Positions 9,079 through 20,741 of a stretch of DNA of 64,000 nucleotides are shown here, piece after piece (position 1 is the stretch's first letter; each line of letters begins with the position of its first letter). Location of the stretch: assembly GCF_029030725.1 (NCBI RefSeq), contig NZ_CP113162.1, positions 1,672,501-1,736,500 of the forward strand, given 5' to 3'. The notes beneath the pieces are model-generated. The model did not search any database. It saw only the letters and a program-made list of their open reading frames with translations, and was not told the origin of the DNA. Position numbers and translations under genes: made by a program. The DNA is from [Pseudomonas] carboxydohydrogena (GTDB lineage Bacteria > Pseudomonadota > Alphaproteobacteria > Rhizobiales > Xanthobacteraceae).

Positions 9079-9444
9079 ATGGGCATCTTTTCCAAGATCA
9101 TGGGCGCTATTTTCGGCACGACCAGTGCGCAGGCGGCGGAGCCTGCCGGAGGCGCAGGTGCGGCTCCAGCCGGGGCCCCGGCGCAAACCGTCGATGTGGC
9201 GCCGATCCTCGACGCCGCCGTGAAGGCCAAGGGCGAGAAGCTCGAATGGCGCACCTCGATCGTCGATCTGATGAAGGCGCTCGATATCGACTCCAGCCTT
9301 GCCGCGCGCAAGGAACTCGCCAAGGAGTTGAACTACACCGGCGACACCAATGATTCGGCTTCGATGAACATCTGGCTCCACAAGCAGGTGATGACCAAGC
9401 TCGCTGCGAATGGCGGCAAGCTGCCGGCCGACATCAAGCATTGA
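9079..9444 (+). CDS. DUF3597 domain-containing protein
   Basis: 121 residues from the ATG preceded by AAGGAG at six bases. It opens MGIFSKIMGAIFG, then a low-complexity Ala/Pro/Gly linker (about residues 18-38), then the DUF3597 domain with WRTSIVDLMKALDIDSSL and MNIWLHKQVM. The domain is found alone or with LysM domains and has no known function. A strong terminator follows. Confidence 0.88.
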   Translation: MGIFSKIMGAIFGTTSAQAAEPAGGAGAAPAGAPAQTVDVAPILDAAVKAKGEKLEWRTSIVDLMKALDIDSSLAARKELAKELNYTGDTNDSASMNIWLHKQVMTKLAANGGKLPADIKH

Positions 9445-9493
9445 TCGGCATCTGACGGACGTCCTGTAACGGACGTCATGTCAGGAAGGTTAT

Positions 9494-9523
9494 GGCCCGT
9501 CGCGTTCGCGCGGCGGGCCTTTT
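9494..9523 (+). terminator. Rho-independent terminator after the DUF3597 gene
   Basis: GGCCCGTCGCG (9494-9504) pairs with CGCGGCGGGCC (9509-9519) around a TTCG tetraloop, with one G-U pair, followed by TTTT. Confidence 0.88.
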
Positions 9524-9679
9524 GCTTGTGGGCCGGGCAACGGGTTGACGGAAATGTGTAGGCGGGTTGCCCGGATTGAACGTGCTTTTTGAGATGACGG
9601 CGGCCGGACAGCCGCGCTATGGAAATGCATACAAACGAGGCCGGACGAACGGCCCGCTGGGAAACAAAAGGAAAATCAA

Positions 9680-10468
9680 ATGACAAACATTGATCGACGC
9701 ACGGTTATGGCCGGCGGCGCGGTGGCGCTGGCGGGCACGGCGCTGGCCACTCCCGCGGCGGCGCAGGGGAGCGCTAAAACGGTGTTCGAGGTGGCGCAGA
9801 TCACGATTCCGATCGAAGGCCAGAGCGAGGTGTTTCCGGTTCGCCGCATCTATTGCATCGGCCGCAACTATGCCGCTCACGCCATCGAGCGCGGCTCCGA
9901 CCCGACGCGCGAGCCGCCGTTTTTCTTCCAGAAGCCGACCGACGCGATCCAGAACGTGAAGCCGGGGACAGTCGCCGACCATCCGTACCCGTCGCTGACC
10001 AAGAATTACCACCACGAGGTCGAACTGGTCGCCGCGTTGAAATCGGGCGGCACCAACATCCCGCCGGAGAAGGCGCTGGACTGTGTGTTCGGCTACACCG
10101 TCGGTCTCGACATGACCCGCCGCGACCTCCAGAACGAGATGGCCGCGATGAAGAAGCCATGGGAAATCGGCAAGAGCTTCGACCATGCCGCCGTGCTCGG
10201 CCCGATCCACCCCGCCGCCAAGGTCGGTCACCCGGTGAAGGGCGAGATCTCGCTCGCGGTCAACGGCAACGTCCGGCAGGATTCCGATCTGAGCAAGATG
10301 ATCTGGAGCGTCGCGGAACAAATCTCCAAGCTGTCTGAAGCTTTTGAGTTGAAGGCCGGCGACATCATCTATTCAGGCACGCCGGAGAATGTCGGGCCGG
10401 TGGTGAAGGGCGACGTGCTGCTCGCCAAGATCGCAGGCTTCCCGGACATGTCGATCAAGATCGTCTGA
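9680..10468 (+). CDS. Fumarylacetoacetate hydrolase-family protein with Tat signal
   Basis: 262 residues. The first 29 form a twin-arginine signal: IDRRTVMAGG, a hydrophobic Ala/Gly/Leu stretch, then TPAAAQG. The rest is an FAH-family domain: RIYCIGRNYAAHAIE, the metal-binding acidic residues in HHEVELVAAL and VGLDMTRRD, and a C-terminal GDIIYSGTPENVGPV. Most FAH-family hydrolases, isomerases and decarboxylases are cytosolic, so an exported one is unusual. Substrate cannot be told. It is a single-gene unit with its own terminator and AAAGGAAA before the start. Confidence 0.88.
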   Translation: MTNIDRRTVMAGGAVALAGTALATPAAAQGSAKTVFEVAQITIPIEGQSEVFPVRRIYCIGRNYAAHAIERGSDPTREPPFFFQKPTDAIQNVKPGTVADHPYPSLTKNYHHEVELVAALKSGGTNIPPEKALDCVFGYTVGLDMTRRDLQNEMAAMKKPWEIGKSFDHAAVLGPIHPAAKVGHPVKGEISLAVNGNVRQDSDLSKMIWSVAEQISKLSEAFELKAGDIIYSGTPENVGPVVKGDVLLAKIAGFPDMSIKIV

Positions 10469-10482
10469 TTTTGATGAGCGAG

Positions 10483-10510
10483 AAAAGCCCGCCAATGGCG
10501 GGCTTTTTTT
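10483..10510. terminator. Bidirectional terminator between FAH-family and GNAT genes
   Basis: AAAAGCCCGCC (10483-10493) pairs with GGCGGGCTTTT (10497-10507) around AAT. A T-run follows on the plus strand and TTTT on the minus strand, so it can serve both converging genes. Confidence 0.88.
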
Positions 10511-10518
10511 ATGCAGCG

Positions 10519-10791
10519 TCAGGGCTTCAGGTCCGAATATTCGGGATGTTCGGAGAGAAAGGCGCGGGCGAAGCTGCATGCCGCGCCCACCTTTCCTTCC
10601 TCGTGCCGGATCGTTTCCAGAACGCCGCCCATCAGGCGCGACGCAATGCCGTGCCCGCGCAGCGCGGCAGGCGTCTCGACATGGGTAATGACGATGGTGC
10701 GACCCTCGCGGCGGTAGCGCGCGAAGGCGACATCGCCATCCACGTCCATTTCGAAGCGGCTCAGCGCCGTATTGTCGCGAACGGCTGGAAT
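10519..10791 (-). CDS. Small GNAT-type N-acetyltransferase (COG2388 type), probable ATT start
   Basis: Small single-domain acetyltransferase-like protein of the COG2388/YjdJ group with VETPAALRGHGIASRLMGGVLE as the acetyl-CoA loop and a Cys in the GAACSFARAFL segment. The first ATG is at 10749, giving 76 residues, but the upstream in-frame sequence AVRDNTALSRFE aligns with the N-terminus of its neighbour (TVQDNPAESRYE). The only start-like codon there is ATT at 10791, with AGGAG seven bases before it, giving 90 residues. The substrate is unknown. It shares direction with its paralogue 28 bases upstream, so the two are probably cotranscribed. Confidence 0.75.
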   Translation of the reverse strand: MPAVRDNTALSRFEMDVDGDVAFARYRREGRTIVITHVETPAALRGHGIASRLMGGVLETIRHEEGKVGAACSFARAFLSEHPEYSDLKP

Positions 10792-10819
10792 GGGTGGGCT
10801 CCTGTCGCCAGTTGTGAGC

Positions 10820-11092
10820 TTACTTCAGCAGGTCGGCGTAATCCGCATGCTTGTCGATATAGGCTTTCACGAACGGGCATTGCGCGACAACCTTGAGATG
10901 CCTCGCGCGCACATCGTCGAGCGCGCCTTTCACCAGTTGCGAACCGATGCCGCGCCCACCCAGTTCCTTCGGCACTTCGGTGTGGACGAAGGTGATGACG
11001 CCGTCCGCGAGTTTGTAATAGGCGCCCGCGAGATGACCATCGACGGTCAATTCGTAGCGGCTTTCCGCGGGATTGTCCTGAACCGTACCCAT
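10820..11092 (-). CDS. Small GNAT-type N-acetyltransferase, paralogue of the next gene
   Basis: 90 residues from an ATG preceded by AGGTGA. MGTVQDNPAESRYELTVDG leads into FVHTEVPKELGGRGIGSQLV, the acetyl-CoA-binding loop, and CPFVKAYIDKHADYADLL at the end. This is the one-domain YjdJ/COG2388 form of GNAT, about half the normal size, with a Cys in the position some relatives use for CoA. It is the first gene of a tandem pair with the gene ending at 10519; the two share the order of all motifs. Substrate unknown. Confidence 0.85.
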   Translation of the reverse strand: MGTVQDNPAESRYELTVDGHLAGAYYKLADGVITFVHTEVPKELGGRGIGSQLVKGALDDVRARHLKVVAQCPFVKAYIDKHADYADLLK

Positions 11093-11333
11093 TGCGTCAC
11101 CTATCTGTATTCTCGGATTCCGGGTTATTCCCGACCGGCCCATATCGATTGAATGTGCCTCGAGCGGTCCGGATAAGGCCATCCTGTGACAACAAAGCCG
11201 GGCGGGCGGCTCTTGTAAAGGCTCGGGGGTTTCATAGGTTTTGTGTGGACATACCCTGCGGCCGACCGGTCGTGATGGTTGAAGCCGCCCCGTTCTGGCC
11301 GCTGCCGTATGCCTCTTTAAACAGGAGGTTTCC

Positions 11334-11741
11334 ATGTCTGGCGCTCGGTTCTTCGGCACTCATCGGACGTGGGAGGACTGGGTCGGGATGCTGCTCGGTA
11401 TCCTGATCGCCGTTTCTCCCTGGATGACCGGGGAGGGCAACTACGGTCTCGGATTGCTGTCCGATCCGGGATTGATCCTGATGAATACCGCGGTCGTAGG
11501 CATCCTCATCATCGGCTTGTCGCAACTCGAATACATCGCCTTGCGGCGCTGGGAGGAAGGTTGCGAGATGGCGCTCGCCGTCTGGCTGATCATGTCGCCT
11601 TACGTCTTCGGATATTCGATCGACGGCATGTTGAGGTTCTGGCATGCCGCCCTCGGCGGCGCCGTATTCCTGCTCGCGACGCTGAAACTCTGGCAGGATT
11701 GGGAATTGTCCGATCGTGAGCTTGCCCGGCACGGGCAATAA
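11334..11741 (+). CDS. SPW repeat membrane protein
   Basis: 135 residues with four hydrophobic segments forming two SPW repeats: WEDWVGMLLGILIAVSPWM and, diverged, WEEGCEMALAVWLIMSPYVFG. The family (PF03779) is of unknown function and common in Alphaproteobacteria. AGGAGG lies a few bases before the ATG. The charged tail (LSDRELARHGQ) follows the last helix. It is a single gene, convergent with uvrA and ended by two hairpins. Confidence 0.9.
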   Translation: MSGARFFGTHRTWEDWVGMLLGILIAVSPWMTGEGNYGLGLLSDPGLILMNTAVVGILIIGLSQLEYIALRRWEEGCEMALAVWLIMSPYVFGYSIDGMLRFWHAALGGAVFLLATLKLWQDWELSDRELARHGQ

Positions 11742-11742
11742 A

Positions 11743-11763
11743 ACCCTGTCCGGATGACAGGGT
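11743..11763. terminator. Small hairpin just after the SPW gene
   Basis: ACCCTGTC and GACAGGGT, a perfect 8-base stem with a five-base loop, two bases after the stop codon. There is no T-run, so on its own it is probably an mRNA end stabiliser or part of the terminator that follows. Confidence 0.5.
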
Positions 11764-11775
11764 GAGGGCTTGATC

Positions 11776-11816
11776 TTCAGGCGACCGATCCTGCCGGTCG
11801 CCTGAACGGATTTATT
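11776..11816 (+). terminator. Terminator between SPW and uvrA genes
   Basis: TTCAGGCGACCG (11776-11787) and CGGTCGCCTGAA (11795-11806) form a perfect 12-base stem; on the plus strand it is followed by TTTATTTTAT running into the uvrA stop. Confidence 0.72.
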
Positions 11817-14798
11817 TTATTCCGCCGCTTCGTCGCTCTTGCGCAGAGTGCCTGACTGGCCCTTGTCCAGCACCGGCGCAAGGAATTTGCCGGTGTAGCT
11901 GCGCGGCGCGCGCACGATGTCTTCCGGCGGGCCCCATGCGACGATCTCACCGCCGCCGTCACCGCCCTCGGGGCCGAGGTCGATCACCCAGTCGGCGGTC
12001 TTGATGACTTCGAGATTGTGCTCGATCACCACCACGCTGTTGCCCTGAGCGACCAGCTCGTGCAGCACTTCGAGCAGTTTCGCGACATCGTGGAAGTGCA
12101 GGCCGGTGGTCGGCTCGTCGAGAATATAGAGCGTGCGTCCGGTGGCGCGCTTCGACAGCTCCTTGGCGAGCTTGACGCGCTGCGCCTCGCCGCCGGAGAG
12201 CGTCGTCGCCTGCTGGCCGACATGGATGTAGCCGAGACCGACGCGTTGAAGGGTGCGGAACGTCTCGCGGATGCGCGGCACCGCGCGGAAGAATTCCTCC
12301 GCCTCGTCGACTGTCATGTCGAGTACGTCGGCGATGGTCTTGCCCTTGAACATCACCTCGAGCGTTTCGCGGTTGTAGCGTTTGCCCTTGCAGGTGTCGC
12401 AGGTGACGTACACGTCCGGCAGGAAGTGCATCTCGATCTTGATGAGGCCGTCGCCCTGACATGCCTCGCAGCGTCCGCCCTTGACGTTGAACGAGAAGCG
12501 GCCCGGTTCGTAGCCGCGCGCCTTGGATTCAGGAAGGCCCGCGAACCATTCGCGGATCGGCGTGAACGCGCCGGTGTAGGTCGCGGGATTGGAGCGCGGC
12601 GTGCGTCCGATCGGCGACTGGTCGATGTCGATGATCTTGTCGATATGTTCCAGCCCCTCGATCCGGTCGTGCGGGGCGGGCGCGTCGGCGGCACCGTTGA
12701 GCTTGCGCGCGATCGACTTGTAGAGCGTGTCGAGCAGCAGTGTCGACTTGCCGCCGCCGGACACGCCGGTGACGCAGGTGAACAGGCCGAGCGGGATTTC
12801 CGCCGAGATGTTCTTGAGATTGTTGCCGCGCGCGTTCACGATTTTCAGTGTCCGCCGGTGGTTCGGCGGGCGGCGCTCGGGAATCGGCACGAACTTCTCG
12901 CCGGTCAGGTATTTGCCGGTCAGAGACTTCGGATTCTTCATGATCTCGGCCGGCGTGCCCCGCGCCACGATGTGGCCGCCATTGATGCCTGCACCCGGAC
13001 CGACATCGACGACATGATCGGCGAGGCGGATGGCGTCCTCGTCATGCTCGACGACGATCACGGTATTGCCGAGATCGCGCAGGCGTTTCAGCGTATCGAG
13101 AAGACGGGCGTTATCGCGCTGGTGCAGGCCGATGGAGGGTTCGTCTAGCACATAGAGAACGCCGGTCAGGCCCGAGCCGATCTGCGAGGCGAGGCGGATG
13201 CGCTGGCTTTCGCCGCCGGATAGCGTGCCGGAAGAGCGCGACAGCGTGAGATAATTCAGGCCGACATCGAGCAGGAACGACAGGCGCTCGCGGATTTCCT
13301 TTAAGATGCGAACCGCGATCTCGTTCTGCTGCTTGTTGAGCAGATCCGGTACGGTCTCGAACCATTCGCCGGCTTTCTTCACCGACAGTTCCGAGATTTC
13401 GCCGATATGCTTGCCGCCGACCTTGACGCATAGCGCTTCGGGTTTGAGCCGATAGCCGTGACAACCCGCGCAGGGCACGTCGGCGAAGTATTTGCCAAGC
13501 TCCTCGCGCGCCCATTCGCTTTCGGTTTCCGCGAAGCGGCGCTCGATATTGGTGATGATGCCCTCGAACGGCTTTTTGGTGTCGTAGGAGCGGGTGCCGT
13601 CCTCGTAGGAGAACTTGATGGCGTCCTCGCCGGAGCCGTACAGCAGCGCGGTCTGCGTTTTTTTCGGCAGGTCCTTCCACTTGGTGTCGAGCGTGAACTT
13701 GTAGAACTTGCCGAGCGCTTGCAGCGTCTGGATGTAATAGGGCGAGGACGACTTTGCCCACGGCGCGATCGCGCCCTTGCGCAGGCTCAGGTCCTTGTCC
13801 GGGATGATGAGTTCGGGGTCGATATGCTGCTCGACGCCGAGGCCGCCGCATTCGGGACACGCGCCGTAGGGGTTGTTGAACGAGAACAGCCGCGGCTCGA
13901 TCTCGGGCAGCGTGAATCCGGACACCGGACAGGCGAATTTCTCCGAGAACAGCAGCCGCTCGGGGCCGCTCTTGTCGTGGATTTTGGCGGTCTTTTTTTC
14001 AGGCTTCTTGCTCTCGGCATCAGCGACGGCGGGTTTGTCGGCGAATTCGACGACCGCGAGGCCCTCGGCGAGCTTCAGCGCGGTTTCGAACGATTCCGCG
14101 AGACGCTGGGCCATGTCGGGACGCACCACGATGCGGTCCACCACCACGTCGATGTCGTGCGGGAATTTCTTGTCCAGCGCGGGAGCTTCGGCGAGTTCAT
14201 GAAACGTGCCGTCGATCTTGACGCGCTGGAAGCCCTTTTTGAGGTACTCCGCGAGTTCCTTGCGGTACTCGCCCTTGCGGCCGCGCACGACCGGCGCGAG
14301 CAGATAGAGCCGGGTGCCTTCCGGCAGCGCCAGCACGCGATCCACCATCTGCGAGACGGTCTGGCTCTCGATCGGCAAGCCTGTCGCTGGCGAATAGGGT
14401 ACGCCGACGCGCGCCCACAGCAGGCGCATGTAGTCGTAGATCTCGGTGACGGTGCCGACCGTCGAGCGCGGGTTCTTCGAGGTGGTCTTCTGTTCGATGG
14501 AAATGGCGGGCGACAGACCGTCGATCTGATCGACGTCCGGCTTCTGCATCATTTCGAGGAACTGGCGGGCATAGGCCGACAGCGATTCCACGTAGCGGCG
14601 CTGGCCTTCCGCGTAGATGGTGTCGAAAGCGAGTGAGGATTTGCCAGAGCCGGACAGGCCGGTGAACACCACGAGCTTGTCGCGCGGCACCTCGAGATCG
14701 ACGTTCTTCAGGTTGTGCTCGCGCGCGCCGCGAATGGTGATGGCGCGAGAGGCGTTTGCCCCCTGTCCGCGTTGTTTGGCCTTGATGACTTCGTCCAT
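11817..14798 (-). CDS. uvrA: UvrABC excinuclease subunit A
   Basis: 993 residues from the ATG at 14798; a TTG four codons upstream is less likely. UvrA is the damage-sensing ATPase of nucleotide excision repair. Two ABC halves are visible: [20 protein letters not shown] near the N-terminus and [16 protein letters not shown] in the second half, each with an LSGGE signature. Zinc-binding Cys pairs appear as [17 protein letters not shown] and CEACQGDG...[11 protein letters not shown] Lys-rich insert (about residues 258-280) before the first Cys motif is common in this class. An SOS box lies 90 bases upstream. Confidence 0.98.
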   Translation of the reverse strand: MDEVIKAKQRGQGANASRAITIRGAREHNLKNVDLEVPRDKLVVFTGLSGSGKSSLAFDTIYAEGQRRYVESLSAYARQFLEMMQKPDVDQIDGLSPAISIEQKTTSKNPRSTVGTVTEIYDYMRLLWARVGVPYSPATGLPIESQTVSQMVDRVLALPEGTRLYLLAPVVRGRKGEYRKELAEYLKKGFQRVKIDGTFHELAEAPALDKKFPHDIDVVVDRIVVRPDMAQRLAESFETALKLAEGLAVVEFADKPAVADAESKKPEKKTAKIHDKSGPERLLFSEKFACPVSGFTLPEIEPRLFSFNNPYGACPECGGLGVEQHIDPELIIPDKDLSLRKGAIAPWAKSSSPYYIQTLQALGKFYKFTLDTKWKDLPKKTQTALLYGSGEDAIKFSYEDGTRSYDTKKPFEGIITNIERRFAETESEWAREELGKYFADVPCAGCHGYRLKPEALCVKVGGKHIGEISELSVKKAGEWFETVPDLLNKQQNEIAVRILKEIRERLSFLLDVGLNYLTLSRSSGTLSGGESQRIRLASQIGSGLTGVLYVLDEPSIGLHQRDNARLLDTLKRLRDLGNTVIVVEHDEDAIRLADHVVDVGPGAGINGGHIVARGTPAEIMKNPKSLTGKYLTGEKFVPIPERRPPNHRRTLKIVNARGNNLKNISAEIPLGLFTCVTGVSGGGKSTLLLDTLYKSIARKLNGAADAPAPHDRIEGLEHIDKIIDIDQSPIGRTPRSNPATYTGAFTPIREWFAGLPESKARGYEPGRFSFNVKGGRCEACQGDGLIKIEMHFLPDVYVTCDTCKGKRYNRETLEVMFKGKTIADVLDMTVDEAEEFFRAVPRIRETFRTLQRVGLGYIHVGQQATTLSGGEAQRVKLAKELSKRATGRTLYILDEPTTGLHFHDVAKLLEVLHELVAQGNSVVVIEHNLEVIKTADWVIDLGPEGGDGGGEIVAWGPPEDIVRAPRSYTGKFLAPVLDKGQSGTLRKSDEAAE

Positions 14799-14887
14799 GA
14801 TCGGTTCCAAGCGGGCCGGGCACAGCTAGAACGCCGTGCCGGGCAAAACCGGATCGCGCGTCAGGCATAAGAGGTTGGCCGTGACTG

Positions 14888-14902
14888 GAACGTAGGAAGA
14901 AC
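14888..14902 (-). promoter_or_regulatory. LexA (SOS) box of uvrA
   Basis: On the minus strand GTTC-TTCCTAC-GTTC, an exact match to the alphaproteobacterial LexA direct repeat GTTC-N7-GTTC, 90 bases before the uvrA start and in the right orientation. Confidence 0.82.
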
Positions 14903-15014
14903 GGATGGAAATTTCCAGTGTCGGCTTTGGCAGATCACCGGAATCATTTGGCCCCGATTGATCCATGAGAGGCGGGTAGAGTTGCTGTGCCTGCTGCCGC
15001 AAGGCGGACAACAA

Positions 15015-15040
15015 AAAAGGCCGGCTTTCGCCGGCCTTTT
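15015..15040. terminator. Terminator after the outer-membrane protein gene
   Basis: AAAAGGCCGGC (15015-15025) pairs with GCCGGCCTTTT (15030-15040) around TTTC. The minus strand continues into a T6 run, so it ends the barrel-protein transcript. Confidence 0.88.
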
Positions 15041-15083
15041 CGTCGGATCGCGATGCGATCAGATGATCTCAGTACTTCAGATC

Positions 15084-15785
15084 TCAGTACTTGGCGACAA
15101 CCGGGCCACCCCAGTTGAAGTGGTAGTTGATACCAGCCTTCACAGTGTGAAGGTCGTCGCTGTAGCGCAGGACCGGACCAACGGCGTCAGCCACCGAGGT
15201 GTGGCCGAAGTTGTAGTACTGGTACTCGATCTTCGCCGACCAGGCCGGAGCGAACATGTATTCAAGGCCGGCGCCGACGGTGTAGCCGGTGTCGTCGCGG
15301 GTGGTCACGAACGGAGTGGTTCCAGCCATGCTGTTATCGCGGAACGCCGCACCGCCCTTGGCGTAGATCATGCCAGGACCCCAGGTGTAGCCGAGACGGC
15401 CGGTGACCGAAGCCAGCCAGTCGCTCTTGGCGGTGTACACATCCGTGGCCGTCACGAAGGTGCGGTTGTTGCTCGACAGGCCGCTGAAGTCACCTTCAAT
15501 GCCGAACACCCAGTTCGGAGAGAACTGGTAGTTGTAACCGATCTGCGCGCCACCCAGGAACGCGCTCTTGTTGTTGCTGGCAATGCCGGTGCCGGTGAAG
15601 TCGGTCACGCTGTTGCTGCCACCGAACGCGCCGCCAATGTGCGCACCGATGTAGAAACCGGTCCAGTTGTAGATCGGAGCGACGTAAGCCGGCGCCTTCG
15701 TATAGGGGCGGGCCGCGAGGTCAGCAGCGAACACCGAGGTCGAGCTCAGAGCCGCGACGGTGACTGCAAGAAGGATCTTTTTCAT
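15084..15785 (-). CDS. Outer-membrane beta-barrel protein (Omp25/Omp31-like)
   Basis: 233 residues: signal peptide MKKILLAVTVAALSSTSVFA, then AADLAARPYTKAPAYVAPIYNWTGFYIGAHIGG, the standard opening of the rhizobial Omp25/RopB/Omp31 porin-like family, alternating amphipathic strands, and a closing strand after DDLHTVKAGINYHFNW. GGAG lies ten bases before the ATG within an A-rich leader. It is a major-surface-protein type: a structural barrel, possibly binding other ligands; the exact role is unknown. It has a long upstream region and a strong terminator, as expected of a highly expressed single gene. Confidence 0.93.
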   Translation of the reverse strand: MKKILLAVTVAALSSTSVFAADLAARPYTKAPAYVAPIYNWTGFYIGAHIGGAFGGSNSVTDFTGTGIASNNKSAFLGGAQIGYNYQFSPNWVFGIEGDFSGLSSNNRTFVTATDVYTAKSDWLASVTGRLGYTWGPGMIYAKGGAAFRDNSMAGTTPFVTTRDDTGYTVGAGLEYMFAPAWSAKIEYQYYNFGHTSVADAVGPVLRYSDDLHTVKAGINYHFNWGGPVVAKY

Positions 15786-16256
15786 TTTTTCTTCTCCAAA
15801 AACCGCGTCCAGGGGTCCATCCCAAGAGCGCGAAGTGTCCAGATTGCGTTCGCTGGGGTTAGCGGCACGCAGGTGGAATGTGAATTCCGTTGCCCCAGTC
15901 TATAACCCGGATTCCCTGAAAAAGCCGTGTCGCAAATATCACACCCAGCCGCGATGTTTTGGGGTTCCAAAGTTCCATTTAAGCATCTGTAAACGCTAAT
16001 TATTCATGTATTTTTGTTCCATCGGTTTTGATCACAAAAAGGTGAGTTATTGCGACGCGTCAAAAGCTATTTTGGTCCAAGGACTTGCAGGGAACAAAAC
16101 GGGTACGTATAAATGCTGACGAGAGCGCCCACCGCATTGGTGTGGATAAGCGCGTCCCCGGAGCAGGGAAGCTCCATCGCGGCGTTTCGATGCGCGCGCG
16201 AGTAGGCTTAGGTGCCGGACTGGCGCATGGTTGGCGCCACAGTGGAGATTGAAGTC
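15786..16256. other. Divergent intergenic region between the barrel protein and ssb
   Basis: 471 bases with no convincing gene. The middle (about 15950-16050) is AT-rich. I note TTAA-GCATCTG-TAAAC near 15979, one mismatch from a CtrA site, and GAAC-AAAACGG-GTAC at 16092-16106, an imperfect LexA box on the ssb side. Neither is strong enough to call alone. Confidence 0.5.
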
Positions 16257-16742
16257 ATGGCAGGCAGCGTCAACAAGGTCATTCTGGTGGGCAATCTCGG
16301 GGCCGATCCCGACATCCGGCGCACCCAGGACGGGCGGCCGATCGCCAATCTCAGCATCGCGACATCCGACACATGGCGCGACAAGAACACCGGCGAGCGC
16401 AAGGAAAAGACCGAATGGCATCGCGTCGTCATTTTCAATGAAGGGCTCTGCAAGGTCGCCGAGCAGTATCTGAAGAAGGGTGCCAAGGTTTACATCGAGG
16501 GCGCGCTCCAGACCCGGAAGTGGCAGGACAAGGACGGCAAGGACAAATATTCCACCGAGGTCGTGCTGCAAGGATTCAACTCGACGCTGACCATGCTCGA
16601 CGGGCGCAGCGGCGGCGGTGGCGGTTCGTTCGCCAGCGACGAGGGCGGTGGCAGCTCCTTTGGCTCCAGCGGACCGTCCCAGCGCCGTTCGGTTCCGGCC
16701 TCCGGCGGCCGCGACGACATGAACGACGATATTCCGTTCTGA
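16257..16742 (+). CDS. ssb: Single-stranded DNA-binding protein
   Basis: 161 residues from the ATG with GGAG about ten bases upstream. [21 protein letters not shown] begins the OB fold, and [16 protein letters not shown] and [17 protein letters not shown] complete it. A Gly/Ser-rich linker follows and the protein ends in DDIPF, the tip that recruits repair and replication partners. An in-frame extension upstream to 16212 adds sequence unlike SSB. It stands just upstream of gyrA on the same strand. Confidence 0.97.
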   Translation: MAGSVNKVILVGNLGADPDIRRTQDGRPIANLSIATSDTWRDKNTGERKEKTEWHRVVIFNEGLCKVAEQYLKKGAKVYIEGALQTRKWQDKDGKDKYSTEVVLQGFNSTLTMLDGRSGGGGGSFASDEGGGSSFGSSGPSQRRSVPASGGRDDMNDDIPF

Positions 16743-16765
16743 GACTTTGTGGCGACGCACGTGCA

Positions 16766-16787
16766 CCGGGTCCATGACGGAACCCGG
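16766..16787. other. Hairpin downstream of ssb
   Basis: CCGGGT and ACCCGG form a 6-base stem around a ten-base loop, 24 bases after the ssb stop. There is no following T-run; a later GC-rich stretch ending in TTTTTT near 16853 may be the real end signal. Confidence 0.35.
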
Positions 16788-17006
16788 CCGCTTTCGATGG
16801 CATCGGGAGTGGGCCGGCGGCATTCCTGGGTGGCCGGGGCGGCTTTTTTCCCGATCCGCGCCAGTACCATGGAAGACGGTCAAAAACTTCCAATAAGCCG
16901 CTGAATCGGCTTGTGATTTATCCCACTCCAAAACCCGATTGGAGTGGCGTTTAAACGCGATTCCGCCTATACAATCGGTACATTTCGCACCTCAGGATTC
17001 GCTCAC

Positions 17007-19730
<2,724 letters not shown>

Positions 19731-19732
19731 AC

Positions 19733-20008
19733 CTAGCGCGTCGCCACCATCCGGATATGGGTCGGCACGGGACGAGGGGTTGCATCCCCTCGCCGCAGGC
19801 AGACGGCGGAAATGTTCGGCCAGTCCTGCCGGGCGCAATCCACACCCGCCACCGCCAGTTTATCGCCCCGGGCGAGGGTCGCGGGCTCGCTGGCCTCCAC
19901 TTGCGGGGCAAGGCTCGGAAGAAGGATCAGAGCCAAGGCAGCGAAGCCAGCCACAGCCGCTGCGCCCAGAATTTTCGGCGGGTCCGCCAGTTTTGCTTCC
20001 AGCATCAT
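19733..20008 (-). CDS. Small hypothetical protein with one membrane segment
   Basis: 91 residues from an ATG with GGGAGGAACGAC directly before it, an excellent ribosome site. One hydrophobic segment (about residues 14-33) is followed by a short periplasmic-looking region, GDKLAVAGVDCARQDWPNISAVCLRR, where two Cys flank a Trp-Pro. The pattern GDKL..C..WP..C recurs in uncharacterised small proteins of this family of bacteria. Function unknown. It is convergent with gyrA, three bases apart. Confidence 0.65.
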   Translation of the reverse strand: MMLEAKLADPPKILGAAAVAGFAALALILLPSLAPQVEASEPATLARGDKLAVAGVDCARQDWPNISAVCLRRGDATPRPVPTHIRMVATR

Positions 20009-20161
20009 GTCGTTCCTCCCGCCGCCGTTGCAGCCTCTGCGGGATGACGCGGCCGGGCCGGAATGGTTCGCGGGATTTTCAGGCGGAAAGCAGAAAAATA
20101 TCGGTAACCGTAAGGGAACCGGCTCGCTTGCGGCCCCTCGCCGGGCGGGCTAGGACAGGGC

Positions 20162-20659
20162 ATGGCTCGTGTCGCGCTTTATCCGGGGTCGTTCGATCCC
20201 GTCACCAACGGCCACGTCGATGTGGTGCGCCAGGCGTGCACCCTGGTCGATCGGCTGATCGTGGCCATTGGCGTGCATCCCGGCAAGTCCCCCTTGTTCT
20301 CTGTCGAGGAGCGCCGCGCCATGATCGTCGAAGTGTTTGCGCCGCTGGCCGCCGCCTCGGGCTGCGGCATCGAATGTGTGACTTTCGACAATCTGACCGT
20401 TGCGGCGGCCCAGAAGGCCGGTGCCTCGATCCTGATCCGCGGGCTGCGTGACGGCACCGATCTGGATTATGAAATGCAGATCGCCGGCATGAACCAGACC
20501 CTGGTGCCGGACGTGCAGACCATCTTTATTCCGGCATCCCCCACGGTTCGCCCGATCACCGCCACGCTTGTGCGCCAGATTGCCAGCATGGGTGGCGATG
20601 TTTCGGCTTTCGTTCCGAAAGCGGTTGCAACCCGTCTCAAGGCGAAATTCTCACAGTAG
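20162..20659 (+). CDS. coaD: Phosphopantetheine adenylyltransferase
   Basis: 165 residues, the standard size. It transfers AMP to 4'-phosphopantetheine, the penultimate step of coenzyme A synthesis. The nucleotidyltransferase motif [11 protein letters not shown] lies at residues 8-18; [19 protein letters not shown] and the closing [16 protein letters not shown] (usually S-S-T/S-x-R) complete the active site. Followed on the same strand by two cyclophilin genes and queA-tgt. Confidence 0.97.
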   Translation: MARVALYPGSFDPVTNGHVDVVRQACTLVDRLIVAIGVHPGKSPLFSVEERRAMIVEVFAPLAAASGCGIECVTFDNLTVAAAQKAGASILIRGLRDGTDLDYEMQIAGMNQTLVPDVQTIFIPASPTVRPITATLVRQIASMGGDVSAFVPKAVATRLKAKFSQ

Positions 20660-20741
20660 CCCTTCGCGGCTGCGGCTTCCGTCATCAGCGCATTCTCGCG
20701 CGACCTGCATTCTACGTTTTTCCAACGCCAACGGAGTTTCC

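Noticed and set aside
16092-16106. GAAC-AAAACGG-GTAC as a LexA box of ssb
   Set aside because: One half-site has a mismatch, and the position is about 150 bases before ssb, so it is not strong enough to call.
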